A stretch of DNA of 64,000 nucleotides, taken from the NCBI GenBank assembly GCA_936440205.1, contig OW387142.1, forward strand, positions 19,062,736 through 19,126,735. Reading direction: 5' to 3'. The position numbers were made by a program, and so were the translations under genes. Positions within the stretch are counted from its first letter, which is position 1; every line of letters starts with the position of its first letter. This DNA comes from Lepidonotus clava. Taxonomy: Eukaryota > Annelida > Polychaeta > Phyllodocida > Polynoidae. This document shows, in pieces, positions 1-13,285 of this stretch. A model generated the notes under the pieces. The model was not told the origin of the DNA. It made no database searches and was given only the letters and a program-made list of their open reading frames with translations.

Positions 1-299
1 AGATTTCCTGCTCATATATGCAATCGCCATAATCAAACAATAGTAAAATCAGTTGTTATAGACTGATGGAGGGGGTATCGGGGGAGAGAAGGAAACGGGA
101 GTCAGGTGTACCGGTTAGTGAACTCACAGAAGCAAGCATGCAGCTGAGAAGCTTGATTATAACCCTGCTGGTACACCGAGGGCATAGATTGTGACCGGAC
201 ATGCTTCATGACTCCAATTTCTGGAACAGCTGTGGAGGTGAATTTTGTGTCTTAAGTAAACAAATTGTTGATTTGTATCTAGATTGATAATGGCATTGT

Positions 300-1015
300 G
301 AGTCAGGGAATCCAATTATTTGCATTTCAAGTCAATGCGGAAATCCAAAATCCAGGATGGATGATAAATTTTGAGAAATACCATGATTTTCAGCTGCTAT
401 GGTATCTAGACAAGTGAAAATGGTTATAATATCAGTTGTTTATAACCTAGAGGACTCAGTAGATGTAACAGTCATCCAATGAAATACCACAAATTTCAAA
501 ATGGCTGAATTTCTGAGCATGATACCTCTGACAATGACTGCTGGACCCCAAAATGATTAAAAAGAAAAGGATATAGATTTGCCTCTTTCGTCACAAGATA
601 TCTTCGTTTCATTTGGTATTATGATCCCGTGGGACCCCTTCGTTGAATTTGAAAGGAGAGCTACCTTGTAATGTCAACACAACCCTGATGGGGGCAATGG
701 CTGACTTTCAGTGAAATAGTCTTATATCTCAGCTTCCAAAATGCCTGGAAACACATGGTTAACGTCAAAATCAGGAGATTAAAGGGCAGGGAATTCAATT
801 ATTTGCATTTGGAATCTACACAAGCGATTTAAAAATGGCCAATAAATATGGATAAATACCTTAAATTTAAAATGCTAAAAACATACAAAATCTGTCAATA
901 TTTCATTTTGACATTTTGATATTTTCAAGGTGATTGTTATGCTCAGAGATGCCTCATACAAAATTTGGTGTTTTTATCTGCTGTGTAATAACAGTTTTGT
1001 TAACAGACCCCACTA
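300..1015 (+). mobile_element. Family A inverted-repeat DNA transposon copy, 5' part missing
   Basis: This segment aligns by eye, in the same orientation, with the full-length copy at 62235-63217. It shares the blocks around 'gtcagggaatccaatt', 'tatctagacaagtg', 'aaaatggctgaatt' and 'ttatatctcagctt', and the terminal sequence TTAACAGACCCCACTA at 1000-1015. The 5' inverted repeat and about the first 240 bp are absent or too diverged to see. No reading frame is conserved, so this is a non-autonomous copy. Confidence 0.8.
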
Positions 1016-1597
1016 GTAATCCATTGATCTACTTATAAAAAACAAATGACTAACATGAAACACACGTAGACTCAAACACACTGAACGTATTATCTAGACA
1101 GTAAATCAGCACCACTTTTGGCACCTGCAGGCATACAGGTGACGCCCTAGGTGACCCCAGCCCTCCCCTCTCCCCGATTAACCTGCCACCCCTTCACCTC
1201 TCCCACAATCCCTTCACCCCTCAACGCCTGGCTCACCCCACAATGAGATGATACCCTGGAGACAATGTCAGAAAATCCAGCCCTCTTATACAGTCTGGGC
1301 ACGGGCGTCAGTCTCATACCAGCTTCAACCTCACATCCCTCCATTACCTTTACCGGCCCCACACCTCTGCCCCTCGCCCACCCCCTCCCCTCTCCCGCGT
1401 GGACCCCGCCGGCCAGAGGCATGACCAGAATCAACAAGCAGAATAAGTGCATCAAGGTGCGACGGGCTGACCGCCGTGACAAATCGCCGCCGGCCGCAGT
1501 CCCCGCCGCAACCTCCTCCCACTCTACGGCCACCAGCACCAACGGCTCCGAGCAGCTCCAAACAGGATCGAACAGACTCTGTTAACAGCAATATTCG

Positions 1598-1599
<2 letters not shown>

Positions 1600-1641
<42 letters not shown>
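1600..1641. repeat. (TA)n microsatellite
   Basis: About 21 uninterrupted TA dinucleotides directly after the 1.1-1.6 kb GC-rich island. Confidence 0.95.
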
Positions 1642-1643
<2 letters not shown>

Positions 1644-1739
1644 GTTATGTCCTGCGTTCTATATTCTAACTGTTATAGCTACTTGTCTTCAAGCGTTATT
1701 GATTCAATGAACATTCTGTTATTACACTTAACAACAACG

Positions 1740-1905
1740 TGACTAAAGTAGTCGAAGCAGTTGTAGTAAGAGTTTTAGTGGTAGTCCCCATAGTAGTAAT
1801 ACAAGTAGCAGCGGAGGTAGTAGTCGTTGTAATGAAAATAGTTGTAATAGTAATATTATTACTAGTAGTAGGCCTATTACTAGAATAGTAACACGCGTCC
1901 TAGTA
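1740..1905. repeat. Degenerate AGT/GTA trinucleotide tract
   Basis: Recurrent agt, gta and tagtag words with interruptions, looking like a decayed trinucleotide microsatellite. Confidence 0.7.
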
Positions 1906-4897
1906 TATGCCACCTGCTTTGGTAGTATATGGAATATTTATAAGGACAAGGCATGTATTTTAAATAAAATGTAAAGGCATATTTCATTTAGGACCTGCTC
2001 ATAACTGCTCCATGTTGGCGGGAGTTACTCGCGGGCCGCTGCCAAGAGCCCAGTGGTCCCTATACCACACGCATAGTCTAACCCGCTCAAGGTGGACCAA
2101 GGGTCGGTATATCAGGGGGTCATTACGTGAGGTGAGTGCCCGTTTTTCTAATGTAGCTTATTGATCGGTGTTTGGTTGAAAGGCTGGAGCATGCATGGGG
2201 TATATCGGAGGGGAAAGTAAGTCCGGCCTGTTGAACATGTACTCCATGGACTGGGTAAGACTTTAGTAACCATTCCATTCCCTCCCTCCCCCTGACAGTT
2301 CCCCACGCAATCTCACGACGATTGTAGTGGTTGAGTGGACGCCGTCGTCGGTAAGTGTTTCACGTGATATCCTGAAGTGGTCAAAGAGTGCCCCCAGAGA
2401 CCGTGGGCGTCTTGGAATCCGGCCCACCACCGCCCTGATCCCCCGATAAAGGCGGCGGTGGAGACGTGGACGTGATGTAGGTCGGTCACATCGTGCCGGC
2501 CCGGGCACCCACCACACAAACAAGGATACTTTAGGGGTAAACAAAGCCCTGAAATAGGCCCAATGCAGGGAAGTAGATCAGAAGGTAACCCAGTCCATTC
2601 CTTACATTGAACTGTCAGTATTATGTACATCTGACTACTAGTCTCCGTGTTTGTTGATTTGTTCTCCTTTCTTCAATGTTGATTATTGCTTGATTATGGA
2701 ATCATTTTGTATTTTCGATTTTAATCATTACGTAAACTGAACTCATCCAAAACTTACCGATACATTGAAGGCTTGCCTATGAACGCCCATGAACTAATCA
2801 TGACGTAGTAGAGTTTATTGTAACTTCAATTATTAATTATTTCAGTTTAATTTTCGGTTATTGAATAACCGATTAATATAATCATATTCAGTGACTGATA
2901 ATGGTTTATCGAATTGATGCATTCGAAACATTGATAGGGTAAGTGTGCACATAATTATGAATAGGTGTATCTTACATTTTCGGGTTCAGATAGAATGCAA
3001 ACATAATTGCCAAAGTATTCCATCTTAGTTGATTTGGCAAAAACTGCAACAGGAAATTCGGATTAAATATTGAGAAATAAAACTCTCTTCTTTACAGGGT
3101 AAATCCTATTTGAAGTCTTTTTATTTTACATCTTACGATAGACTACGCCAAGAAGTGTGGGTCAGCTTACTAGGTTTCAGTTTGCCGAAGAAGGCAGACT
3201 TTGTTCGGAAGATGAATTACTACTTGACCTCTAACACCGTCAGTTCCGAGATACAAATATACATAACTTAGATGGCTTTGTTTTGAATAGCAGGGAATAA
3301 CAGGAGTGTGCTGGTAGTGTGAGAAGAAAAAGGTTATGAGAAAACACCAAAGACACTGTGCTCTCCTTGGCCTAACCTGTAGTGCTGACATGTAACACTT
3401 GTGCTGCCTGTTTCACCATTTTCAGTGAGGGTCTTTCAAAACAAAATCTCAAATATTTGAGTTGATGTCAGGAGGAAATTTCAGAACGATCTTATATCAA
3501 CAATTACTTGTTCTTATTTCATAATACAATATCGTTGGTGTAAGAAATTCTTTGGAAAGAGCTTTCATTTAGAATATTTGCTTTTCACCTATAAATGATA
3601 TGTGAATCATGGTACATGTATTCTAATATGAAATAAATGTGAATTGTGATCTTTTATAGAAATGCATTATTTGACTAACAATCTAATCACATCAAGGGAG
3701 ATTGAACAACGGAAATGGTGAATTACATACTTCAAAACTGAAAGTTTTACAATGGTGATTTTAGAAACAACCAAAAGAGAATTGTTTAAGGAGATTTGAA
3801 ATCTATTATGCAACACCCTCCAGATATTAGTTATGTCAAAAAGAATGTGTTAAAATAAGTTGCAAAGAATTATATTCAATATTACTTAAAAATGCTACTG
3901 TAATGTTTTCTTTGTCGCATCAATTCATATAAGTATGCCCCTGCTCCCATTCCCGTTTCTCCAAGTGAAAGGACATGTCATCCTCCAACACATATTTGGT
4001 ACAATGTGAAGTTATAGCATAAATAGTTCTGTTTTGCGAGGCAAAGATTCTTTTATGAAAAGCTTCTACAAAAGTATTTTTGAAGAGGTACTTAAAAGAG
4101 ATTCTTGAATTTGTTATGGAACAGAGCTGTGTGTAATAGGAATTTGTTTTGGGTTAAATTTGTTATTGTAAACTCTACTTCGTTACTCCATGCGGAATGC
4201 ATGGTTATAATATCACATGTAAACTCCTCTTACTGTCATGAGGCAGGATGAAGTCAATATATGGTCAATTTAACAAAGATTTATTTTTCTAAACAAAGCT
4301 ACATCACAAAAATATGCCGTAGATGAATGAAGATGATGGAGTATGAATACACGCAATTTAACTGTTTATATAACTCTACGCATAATTTACTCATTGATTA
4401 CAGAGTACTACAATCAGTGGTAAAACATATAATTTACAATCTATTATAAGGCAAAGGGGTAGTTTCCACCTTCTAAAATGGTGCAATTACAAATCACGTG
4501 TATATTTCAAAATCGATATGCCCAGTCTTGGTTCTGAAACGTCATGGGTTGCTCTCTTCGAGTTTGATTCAACATAACTGTATTATGTACTTTATTCAAA
4601 ATAAGTATGCAAGACTAGTGGTCTTCTTGGACTTTCTGCGTCTCTAAAATATTATAATTATGGTTTCCAGATATTCAAATTTTACCAAAATTGTCTACTT
4701 CAAATATACATCTCCCAATAGTGCCGTATTGTAGTGCTAGTCGCCTGTTTGAGAATGTAGTTATGTCAAACAGATCCTTATCACAGCATATCAAAGCTTA
4801 TTAACTCTATTTGGGTAGATGCATGGATTTTTAGAAATTACTTCTTCAAAGCCAGTTAAAACGGACCTTTTCGGATGGAATTTCATATGTTATTAAC

Positions 4898-4928
<31 letters not shown>

Positions 4929-4939
4929 TATAATATACT
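4898..4939. repeat. (TA)n microsatellite
   Basis: Interrupted TA dinucleotide run with one TG interruption. Confidence 0.9.
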
Positions 4940-7839
4940 TAGACCAAATAGGAAGTACATGCTTAGAAAAATATAGAAAACTGATAATACGCCCTGCTAG
5001 CGGATACCCTTGGTATGTTCGGTGCATCTATATGTTGGTTACTGTCCCCAGTTATTAAGTTGCCCGTGGTTCAGACTAATGGCCTGGTGCAGTCCGTCCA
5101 TTCGCACCTCTAAACGTCACCTCAAGAAACCAGCCGCCTACCACCATCAGACAAACCGACCACTGTGACGACTGCCTACCGCAGACAAGTTAATGTGGTG
5201 TTTTATTCAGCTAAAGTTTATCGGGAGAAGTAAGCATGGTGTCTGAAATTTAGCAGCTGTGCAAATTCTATAGGTTTTCCATTATACAGGTACATTTCAT
5301 CTCGAAGTTTAAATGCACTGCTGTGACTTGCTGGCCCAGGCTAGGCATTGATCATGGGTCTCTCAACAGACGGGGTCTAATTACATTTTCCATCTAACAT
5401 GCTACATTTTTACCCATTTGATCGGGGATTAGCGGGCAATCCTTTGATGTTGTTTTCATCGTGCCGCGTTCTGAATTAAGGGCTCCACGGCATTAGTTCG
5501 TTTCATGGCTCAACCTCCCAAAGCCTCCGATGGCGTGATAGGAATGGTCTGCAGTTTGTTAGATTATTCTACGAGCAGCCTCTGTGTGGATTGGCTGCAC
5601 ACATCCGGACTGCAAAGCTCCTAAAGTTCGGAACCTCGATCATTTTCCTGGTTCTTAGGGTGCCATTAAAGCTGCTCAAGGCTAACATTCTAAAGTGTGG
5701 CGCCAGTTCAGAGGAAAAACATGACAGCAATATGCATGTTTCTTTGCTTTTTTGTACCACCATGAGACATACAGAGTAAAAAGATGTAATCATTTTGTTA
5801 AAACTCCATGAAATTACCACCAACGGCGTGAGCTTCAAGGCCCATTCGCCGTGGCTTATACGGTACTTGCGATCCGTTATGATAACTGTGTGAACTGCTG
5901 GTGCAAACGATACTGCAAATGACAAATCTGCAACCGATCAGATCCAACATGCTGGATTGTTTGAATTCCAGACGATTCAGGGCCACAAGTACTTGAGAAC
6001 ATTATCTTCTGCAATCGTTAGGTGCCTCTCTTCTCAATGTAAATGATATTTCTTAAATTTCAGCGGCATGCGATAATTTTATTGGTGCTGGGATGATCGT
6101 CTTCTCCATACGATTACATTGTCGGACCTGCAAGTGACACAATCATCGGCCAGAGCGAATGGGGCTTAAAGTCCCATTTTTCTATGATTTCTCCACCTTC
6201 TCTGGGGGTCCCGGTGAATGTGTCATACGTCAGAGCCGACTGGTTACTGTTTCCTCCACTCTGTGAAGACTACCATCCACCCCACACGCCTGTGCCTCAC
6301 TGCTCTGAAGGTCACTTGACTACAACAACAGTTGTCCATCCTCCAGGGTCGCCTATGGCCCCTGGGCCACTGTCACCGATACGGGTATATAACGTCTACT
6401 GTAAACTCTTAGAGGGAACCAAGAGCAATAAAGGCCTAGTGTTGGGAAAACGACATAGTTAAGTAAAATCAACTAACTTACGAGTTTAGGCTTATAAGGT
6501 TTGCATTAAATGGATTCCATATCTATTGATTTATTAACAGAATGACATTTTTGGGAATCCATTTTTCTTGAAGTGAAGTATACTTAAGTATTTTGATGTT
6601 TTCCTAAGCTGCCATGGTTTATTTTGTACCACAGACGCATGTAGTATTTCTCTCTAGTCATATAAGTATAACTCTGTGACTTTCAAACACCATATTGGTT
6701 TCAGTAATTTAAAGTGTCTTTCAACAGAAAAACATGAACAGTGAAAAGTTAGTTAAAGAACCATGAAACAAATGACTTACACCTTTGAGTCTATTTTGAC
6801 ATACTCATGACCTTTGTTCTCGTGTCAATGTTTTGAACATTTATAGGTTAATCGATTGTTGTTTTAATACAAACAGAAACCCATGGACAAACCAAATATA
6901 TATCGTAGAATACACCCATTGCTGGCAATATGTGGAAGGTCTACACCCAGCACCCCATCGCCCAGTGCCCTCCGAGCCCCCTGGATAATGCCCCGACATG
7001 ACAGGCACCCTGCCATCTCCCCCCACAGACCCCAGCCTTTCCCCCAGTCGGCCGACGACCGGACTGTCTACAGCGGCCGACGCCATGTCATCTGTCCACG
7101 ACAAGCTTTCATACACTTGTAAGAGATGTCGGCCGCTGCGCAATGCCTTGGGGGCAGCAGTCAATGGGGAGGGGCTGGTCTGAAAGGTCTGAAAGGGTGA
7201 AGGGGGAGGGAAGAGGTGCTGCCGAGGGTCTGTGTATACTGCCTTAAAATGATGTAGGGCGCATTCATACACAATTTATGGTTCATGCCAAAACCAACGT
7301 TTGTGCTGATCATCATAATTATGCTCAAATTTGACAAAAGTGGTCTCGGACTGGTAGTCTTGGAAAACAGACGACTGGTTTTACCTATGTCAGTATTATA
7401 CTGAGATAGGTGTATATATTAATCAGCAGCATATATCTATCAGTATATTGATAAAATTCACCTTTAACTGTATTAGGGTCTGTACTAGGTATAGGAATAA
7501 ACCTAACGGCGCCTTTATTTCAAAGCAATATCAGTAAATATTTAGCAATTGCTATGTTGAAAACAAAAGAAACTGCGAATAGCATTAATTTTTACGCGTC
7601 AGTCGTATGAACGCGACAGAACAAATAAACATGTTTTATTATGTTGTATAAAAGTTTCATAGCCTATTTCCACATTAAAAAGATCAATATTCAGATCAGA
7701 GTTTCATATTCAAGAAAATTGGAAATCTGCATCATCCAACGAACCACATGCACATAATATACAGCCATTACGATCAGATTCCGAAACCTATCATCCCGAG
7801 GCGTTGTTTCCCGTATACACGTACTCGGTATTCTGTTTT

Positions 7840-8140
7840 CTCGGGCCTTAGCTGGGCGCCTGCCAGAAGCCGACGTTAGACCGAGCCGTGTGCCTTGGGT
7901 GCAGGAGGCCAGCTGGGTGGGCAGCAGGAGCGGGAGGAGGGGGTGAATTATCGGCGGCCTGATGGCCCGGGCCCGTCGGCATACACCGAGCGCCGATAGG
8001 GAGGAGTCTCTGCTTTCGCCCAACACAAACAGAGGGCAAAAAGCCCGTCATTAACCCGGCCCGGTGGGGAGCTGCTCGCCCGCCACTGCCGTCTGGGCCA
8101 TACAAGAGCTGCTCAGTCAATTGAGGAGAAGCCTTTCCTA
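7840..8140. promoter_or_regulatory. GC-rich island with two GAGCTGCTC motifs
   Basis: About 300 bp of GC-rich, CpG-containing unique sequence in AT-rich surroundings. GAGCTGCTC occurs at 8069-8077 and 8106-8114, the second followed by AGTCAATTG. The same 9-mer, or its reverse complement, recurs in other islands of this window. Frames are open on the minus strand but match nothing I know. A cis-regulatory element is an inference from composition and motif sharing only. Confidence 0.3.
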
Positions 8141-9597
8141 TTGCTGCTGAATGGCCCGAGAGTGGGATAAGCCTAGTGTCAACCCAACATGTCTAGGGCA
8201 GTACAATGAACGGGTCGTGCTATATATTTGTCATATAGGTCACAACGCCGCATCTAAAGAACTTCTTCCTTAACAAAGTTTTGTGTGAAAAAGTAAAAAC
8301 ATTAAGTGAAATATGACGATCAGGCCTTATAGCATGCGTTGTTTCTGCACTGAAAACAGCCCAGTTGGCTGTCTGTAGATAACAGAATAAGGAGGTGGCT
8401 ATGCAGCTACCGCTTTTCCTTATCCTTCTACCTTTATATTTATATTTATACCAAATATTGCCCACAAACAACAGGATGGCAACTGTTTATGATCGGCGCT
8501 TCATACGTGATGTAAAGGAAGCATGATCAGACAGGTTGAATCTGCGGAGGGGGTTGTGGACGACTGGGCTGGGACGCAATAGCCCAGACGTATCAACTGT
8601 CCCTTGTCGTATCAGCTTTTGCTCCACTGAACAGTTTATGTATTGCTCGTTTGCTTCTGTTTGGTCCGACTTGATAAGGTCGGAGAGTCAGATAGCAATT
8701 TCTCTTTGGATGTGATGTGGCTGAACGGCGACTGTGTAGCTATCGAATCGCATAATGGAAAGCATATCAAGTATCTCGATGCAATTTATAGACAATCTCC
8801 ATTATAACAAAACACTCAAAGCACACGTACACAAGATAAAGGATGATTTCCCATGGAAATTGACGTTTTTATATCTAGTTATATATGATAGATAGTTGGA
8901 AGATAGATGGAGATATATTGTATCATTATATTTCATCAATGTTTCGTCAGAGTTTCATTTTCACTTGGTATACAAGTGGAACAATCAGAATGTACTAGAT
9001 AATCCGTGCAACGCAGTTGATTTGAATGTGCAGAATGCCTTATTTGGGAACATGTGTGAGTAAAATGCCTCAATACTGAAAACATGGGAGTGGGAAAAAA
9101 CATGAAATCCAACACTGTCAGAGCCATTCAGATCTGCAGCCCATAGTAAACATACTCTGAGGCCTAGGGAATCCCCCATAGCTCCTATGAGGCGTAGGTT
9201 GTAAACTTAAACGGGAATTTTAATAAATGGGGAGTTTGAGATACGTCAACGTAACTCATATCGACCCAATTATATTTAAGACTTACATGGCAAACCTTGA
9301 CAATTGTAATTAAATGGTCGTGTACGGTTGAGGCACAATGGTGTTCTTGTTATTAGATATTTTGAAATACATTATGTACGCTGAGGTAAAAGATACGTTA
9401 TGTTTGCATTACGCCATGCCTTCGTATCTGGTACAGTTTTACATGGTCCTAAGTGGACACAAAGACTAATAGGATTAAAATGACTATGTGTGACATAATT
9501 TACAGTGCCATGTACCTAATTGACACCAGGACACTTTCAGAGAAATGGAATGCATATACATGTACATGTCGAAATTGTGATCATACCTTGCCTCCAT

Positions 9598-9697
9598 AAA
9601 TAGGGAGAGTTTGTTTTTGACCTTAACATCTCTATTTGGAGTCCATCGATAGGGAGAGTTTGTTTTTGACCTAACCATCTCTATTTGGAGTAAATAT
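9598..9697. repeat. Two-copy direct tandem duplication of about 50 bp
   Basis: The block starting 'atagggagagtttg' and ending 'tctctatttggag' appears twice back to back (about 9598-9648 and 9649-9697) with few differences, so the duplication is recent. Confidence 0.9.
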
Positions 9698-9728
9698 ATT
9701 CATTCACGTTTTCCATTCAACAGTTCGA

Positions 9729-9775
9729 GGCCCCCCCCCCCAACCCCCCCCCCCCCCACCACCACCACCACCACT
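9729..9775. repeat. Poly-C / (CCA)n low-complexity tract
   Basis: Two long C runs separated by AA, followed by CCA repeats. This explains the Gly/Trp-rich and Trp-rich frames on the opposite strand, which are not genes. Confidence 0.95.
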
Positions 9776-10484
9776 GCTTTCGTCTGTGCATGCCGATCTC
9801 GGTTTGTTGAGGAGGCCGGACGGTGTGCCACCAGTCTCCGTCCCCGCATCTAACAGACGGGTCACACACCGGGAGGTGGGCTGTCCCGGGTAGAGGTATA
9901 CATTCCGCAAATGCAAAAGCTAGTTTTGGGGATTGCTGAAGAGGCTCTGGTGTTATCATTACCCTACACTCAGGCGTTAATTGATACGATGAAAGGTGTC
10001 TTGCAGACCTTAGAGAGGTCATGGGTCGTGCACCAGCTCACAAGGTACTTAAGCCTAGTGCACCAATTTGCTGGACACAGTAGCCATGCTTGTCTGTGCT
10101 TTTCCTGTGACAAGAGATCCTTTGCCACACTTGACGACAGGTATCTGTGCCATCAGTCTTGTCATTAGTGGCATGATTTTCCTAAGTTCAGAACTACTTT
10201 AGCCTGAACTAAGAAGAAAGGTTATTACACTGACATACATTAGAGCCCACATTGCCCCCAGGTTAATTATAGTTCTATCTTTAGTAGCTTCTTACTATAA
10301 TGTGGCAGCTACAGAAGCTTGAATCAGAAGGGTGAATCAATACCTTCGAGGATCAAAGGATATACCTAAAACTCTCATACATCTGAATAACGTAGCCATC
10401 CAAGCACGGATGGGGAGGTCAACGTGTCTCAACATTTTTATTGAGATCTAAGTTCTGGACATTATTTGTAGTCCTTTATCATAT

Positions 10485-10705
10485 TCATATAGTATTGTAA
10501 CTATTGGTGGGGACTCCTCAATCAGTCATGTCTTTAGTAATCTGATTCTCTTTGTTCTTAATGACCAGTCACACAATGTCAAGTTAAACAGTTGAAGTGT
10601 ATGGTCCTCTAATTGTTGTTAGAATCAGAAGGGTTAGATGCAACCACTGCCTAAACCAAACAGCCCTCACCTCTTCACATTATGACCTCAACTGTGACCT
10701 GCAGA
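10485..10705 (+). repeat. Diverged duplicated block, copy 1
   Basis: Shares collinear blocks with 32398-32736: a stretch around 'agtattgta', then 'tcaatcagtcatgtcttt', then further on a block of the form 'cctcacc-c-tcacatta-gacctc-actg-cacctgcag'. The spacing differs, so these are old duplicates or remains of one dispersed element. See findings. Confidence 0.55.
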
Positions 10706-10919
10706 TATAATGGCCGGGATATATACACTGGCAACTTATTTTGCGCTCATCAGCCGAATCTTTCTCTATATACATTTCAATGTGCGAAATCTACGGAATA
10801 CTACCGAAAAGACACAATATGGACATTCAGGCCTTGGATTCCGTACAAGATATGATAACATTATACATGTTATGCAATTAACATCAACACAGACAAGTGA
10901 TTATTCATAATATGCCGTA

Positions 10920-11235
10920 GCGGAGCCCACAGCCATGCCTCCCATGATTCTAGGTCAGAAGACAGTGCTACCTGGCTGCCGGGTTAGGGGGCACAGTATG
11001 GGAGGACGTCCAGCCATTAGGGGTTTGCTCATTGGGCCTGATGTAGGGCCTAAGCAGCCTATCTGAGGCCGGGCTGATGGGGGCTAAATGTACACGGCCT
11101 GTGTCAGCACTTTTAAACCGGGCCTGGTGAAAGCCGGGAGACAGCGCCCAGACAGCCGTCAGATAAACACCGCCCGCACTCAGCCCCATTGTCAGCCTCC
11201 AAGGGCATTCACCACACACAGGCGCACCGATGTCT
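10920..11235. promoter_or_regulatory. GC-rich island, possibly cis-regulatory
   Basis: Compact GC-rich unique sequence, with GATA-type words (tcagataaac at 11159-11168), bounded by AT-rich DNA. The minus-strand frame has no domain. A regulatory role is only an inference. Confidence 0.2.
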
Positions 11236-12284
11236 AATCAAACCAGGTCACTTTTTACACCCAATCCCAGTAGTCTAGTTAGTTTAATGCAACTATCTCA
11301 AGTATTCTCCTATCCCGCCTTAAAGGTAGACACCGAATTAACAGGCGCGGTGACCCTCTGTCCTCTTGTACTGGCCAAATGTTGACAATTAATTCAATCA
11401 GACATTGATTGTCCTGCTATTCACTCAAAACGTTTTTTATTGTTAAACTCGAATAGCAAACACGTATGAAAGCTTTCCCAGTTAGATTTGCATCACAGAC
11501 AGAACAGGATAGTGAAACCAAGGGTATAGAGCTTCCAAACGTGGCTCCAAGTCAACCTTGTTCACATTAAGGGCCGACTCCATTGACCAACGAGCTGAGT
11601 TGAGTCCCAGAACCTTCAGTAAACGACCTATTGGAATCAAAGAGGGCTGGGAGTACAACTCGACTCACCAGAGAGCTGGGCCTTCAGAGCGTGGAGTGGG
11701 GCTTCACCCTTCTCGGCCCTCTTTGCTTTCATCATCAGAACCTCCATGCTGATAAACAATACCATACATTACTTTGTCCACCACATTAAACGCATTAAAC
11801 ACATCGCTGATCGATCCGTAATTATAAATGCCATTTCCACATTTTGTTGGTTCGCACGCTAAGTGCAATCAGTCCACATGCAGCCCCTGCCGCGCCGTGT
11901 ATTCGGCCCAACACCAAACGTGAACCGGCGCACCGTTCAATAGGAATGCATGGATTGATAAACAGCCTGGGTCTGCCGGTGAAGCTCTTTCCCTGAAAGC
12001 CTGGCAGGTCCCGCCGTATCACTGACTCAAATCCTGGAAGGCGACAAGTTTACGTGGCAGTGCTGTCAATAATTATACAATGGCCCTTTTTTGGTCCCTG
12101 CACACGTTTGACAAGTGACACGGCGCGCCTGGGGAGAGGGCATTCACGTCGAAACGTATGGGCGTCATTGGGCGGAGGATGGGAGAACATGGGGTAGAAT
12201 GTAGGGAAGTGGAAAGGGCGAGAAAAATGAGCGCCAAGCATGAGCACGGGAGACTGTTGTCGGGAGAACAACAGTCAGCAAAGA

Positions 12285-12460
12285 GGTGATTGAGTGGTTG
12301 AGTGAGTGGTTGAGTGAGTGGTTGAGTGAGTGGTTGAGTGAGTGAGTGAGTGAGTGAGTGGTTGAGTGAGTGAGTGGTTGAGTGAGTGAGAGGTTGAGAG
12401 GTTGAGTGAATATATAGTTAAGTGATTGGGTGAATTAACAAGTAATTGAGTGAGTGAATG
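12285..12460. repeat. (GAGT/GGTT)n tandem repeat
   Basis: Alternating gagtgagt and gagtggtt words over about 170 bp, decaying into gag-rich sequence. The low-complexity Ser/Leu/Thr frame on the minus strand is a by-product. Confidence 0.95.
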
Positions 12461-13019
12461 AGGCAGGTGGGAAGGTAGTTGAGGATGGAAGGAGATAGAA
12501 AGAAGAGAAAGAGGGAGGCAGGAGGAGGGAAGGCATGTAGGTAGGCTGGGGGGATAGAGGTAGGGAGAAAGAGAGAGAGAGAGCTGGCGGCTGGTCAGGT
12601 AGCAGAACATTGGTCTGAGGGAAAGGGAGGTATTTGGCTGTCAGGTTGGGGTAGGGAAGGCAGTCCCTAGTTCTTCTAGCCCTCCTAAAAGACCCAGAGT
12701 CACCTAGCTGACATGCTTTTCAGGCTCACTTCCCTATACGGACCAATGGCATGACAAGCCACCTCCCCTTCTCTCAGACCAATGGACTTTTTAGAGATAT
12801 AGAGCCCGTATATTTATCATGTTTCATTTACCATATTATTTTGCGGATTAGCAACTTCTTCAGATGGTATCATACAAATAAATGCTATGGGGGCAAAGTG
12901 TTATTGAACAGGATTCATTTGTAGGAGTGCGTATCAATAGTGAACTGGAGAGGGATGGAGGGAGGAACGGATGAAAGGACCACTCCCTATGATTAGGACT
13001 ATTTACGAACAGTTGGCAT

Positions 13020-13285
13020 AGGGTGTTTTGGTGGCACAGTGGTAGGATGTTGGCTTTGTCTTCCAAAGGTTGGTAGTTCAAGTCTCTGTCCTGTTGCTGT
13101 GGCATAAGACATTCTCCCTATGGTCAACAACAGGGTCATCAAAGGCCTAGTGCCATCAGCCATTGTATGTGGTGCCTTGCCTTTGGGACACTCCATATAA
13201 AAGAACACTTGCCTCGGTAAAAGTGTAGGGGTATGGTCTCTATCTCCTCATAGACACTGTGTCTGGTGGTTCAAACCAACACACA
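13020..13285 (+). mobile_element. tRNA-derived SINE with 12-bp target-site duplications
   Basis: A 266-bp insert flanked by perfect direct repeats AACAGTTGGCAT at 13008-13019 and 13286-13297. Its head is tRNA-like: an A-box-like TGGCACAGTGG at about 13032, an anticodon-like stem (ctttg/caaag), and a B-box-like GTTCAAGTCTC near 13077. About 190 bp of non-tRNA body follows, ending in a short A/C-rich tail. Perfect duplications imply a fairly recent L1-type or CR1-type retroposition. The acceptor stem does not fold, so it is not a functional tRNA gene. Confidence 0.8.

Larger units (their letters stand above)
1016..9590. other. Gene-free stretch with GC islands and microsatellites
   Basis: No recognisable gene. 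A GC-rich patch lies at 1140-1560, followed by a TA run, a degenerate AGT-type trinucleotide tract at 1740-1900 and a second GC-rich patch at 2010-2520. 2640-4890 is AT-rich with nothing I can support. 5040-6450 is mixed-composition unique sequence. 6940-7230 and 7840-8120 are GC-rich islands. 8200-9590 is AT-rich unique sequence. Open frames in the islands overlap on both strands and have no recognisable domains. Confidence 0.6.
9700..13007. other. Gene-free stretch
   Basis: Holds a poly-C/CCA tract at 9729-9775, unique AT-rich sequence, one member of a diverged duplicated block (10485-10705), GC-rich islands at 10920-11230 and 11860-12030, and a GAGT-type tandem tract at 12280-12460 followed by purine-rich DNA. 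I see no recognisable gene. Confidence 0.6.

Noticed and set aside
1147-1542. Minus-strand frame with MHLFCLLILVMPLAGGVHA, considered as a hedgehog-like or other secreted N-terminus
   Set aside because: Hydrophobic start only. No hedgehog or other family motif follows, and the frame is Gly/Arg low-complexity over a C-rich island.
9704-10022. Gly- and Trp-rich minus-strand frames
   Set aside because: Produced by the poly-C/CCA tract at 9729-9775.
13031-13092. A tRNA gene
   Set aside because: A- and B-box-like words are present but there is no acceptor stem, and the segment is the head of a SINE with target duplications.
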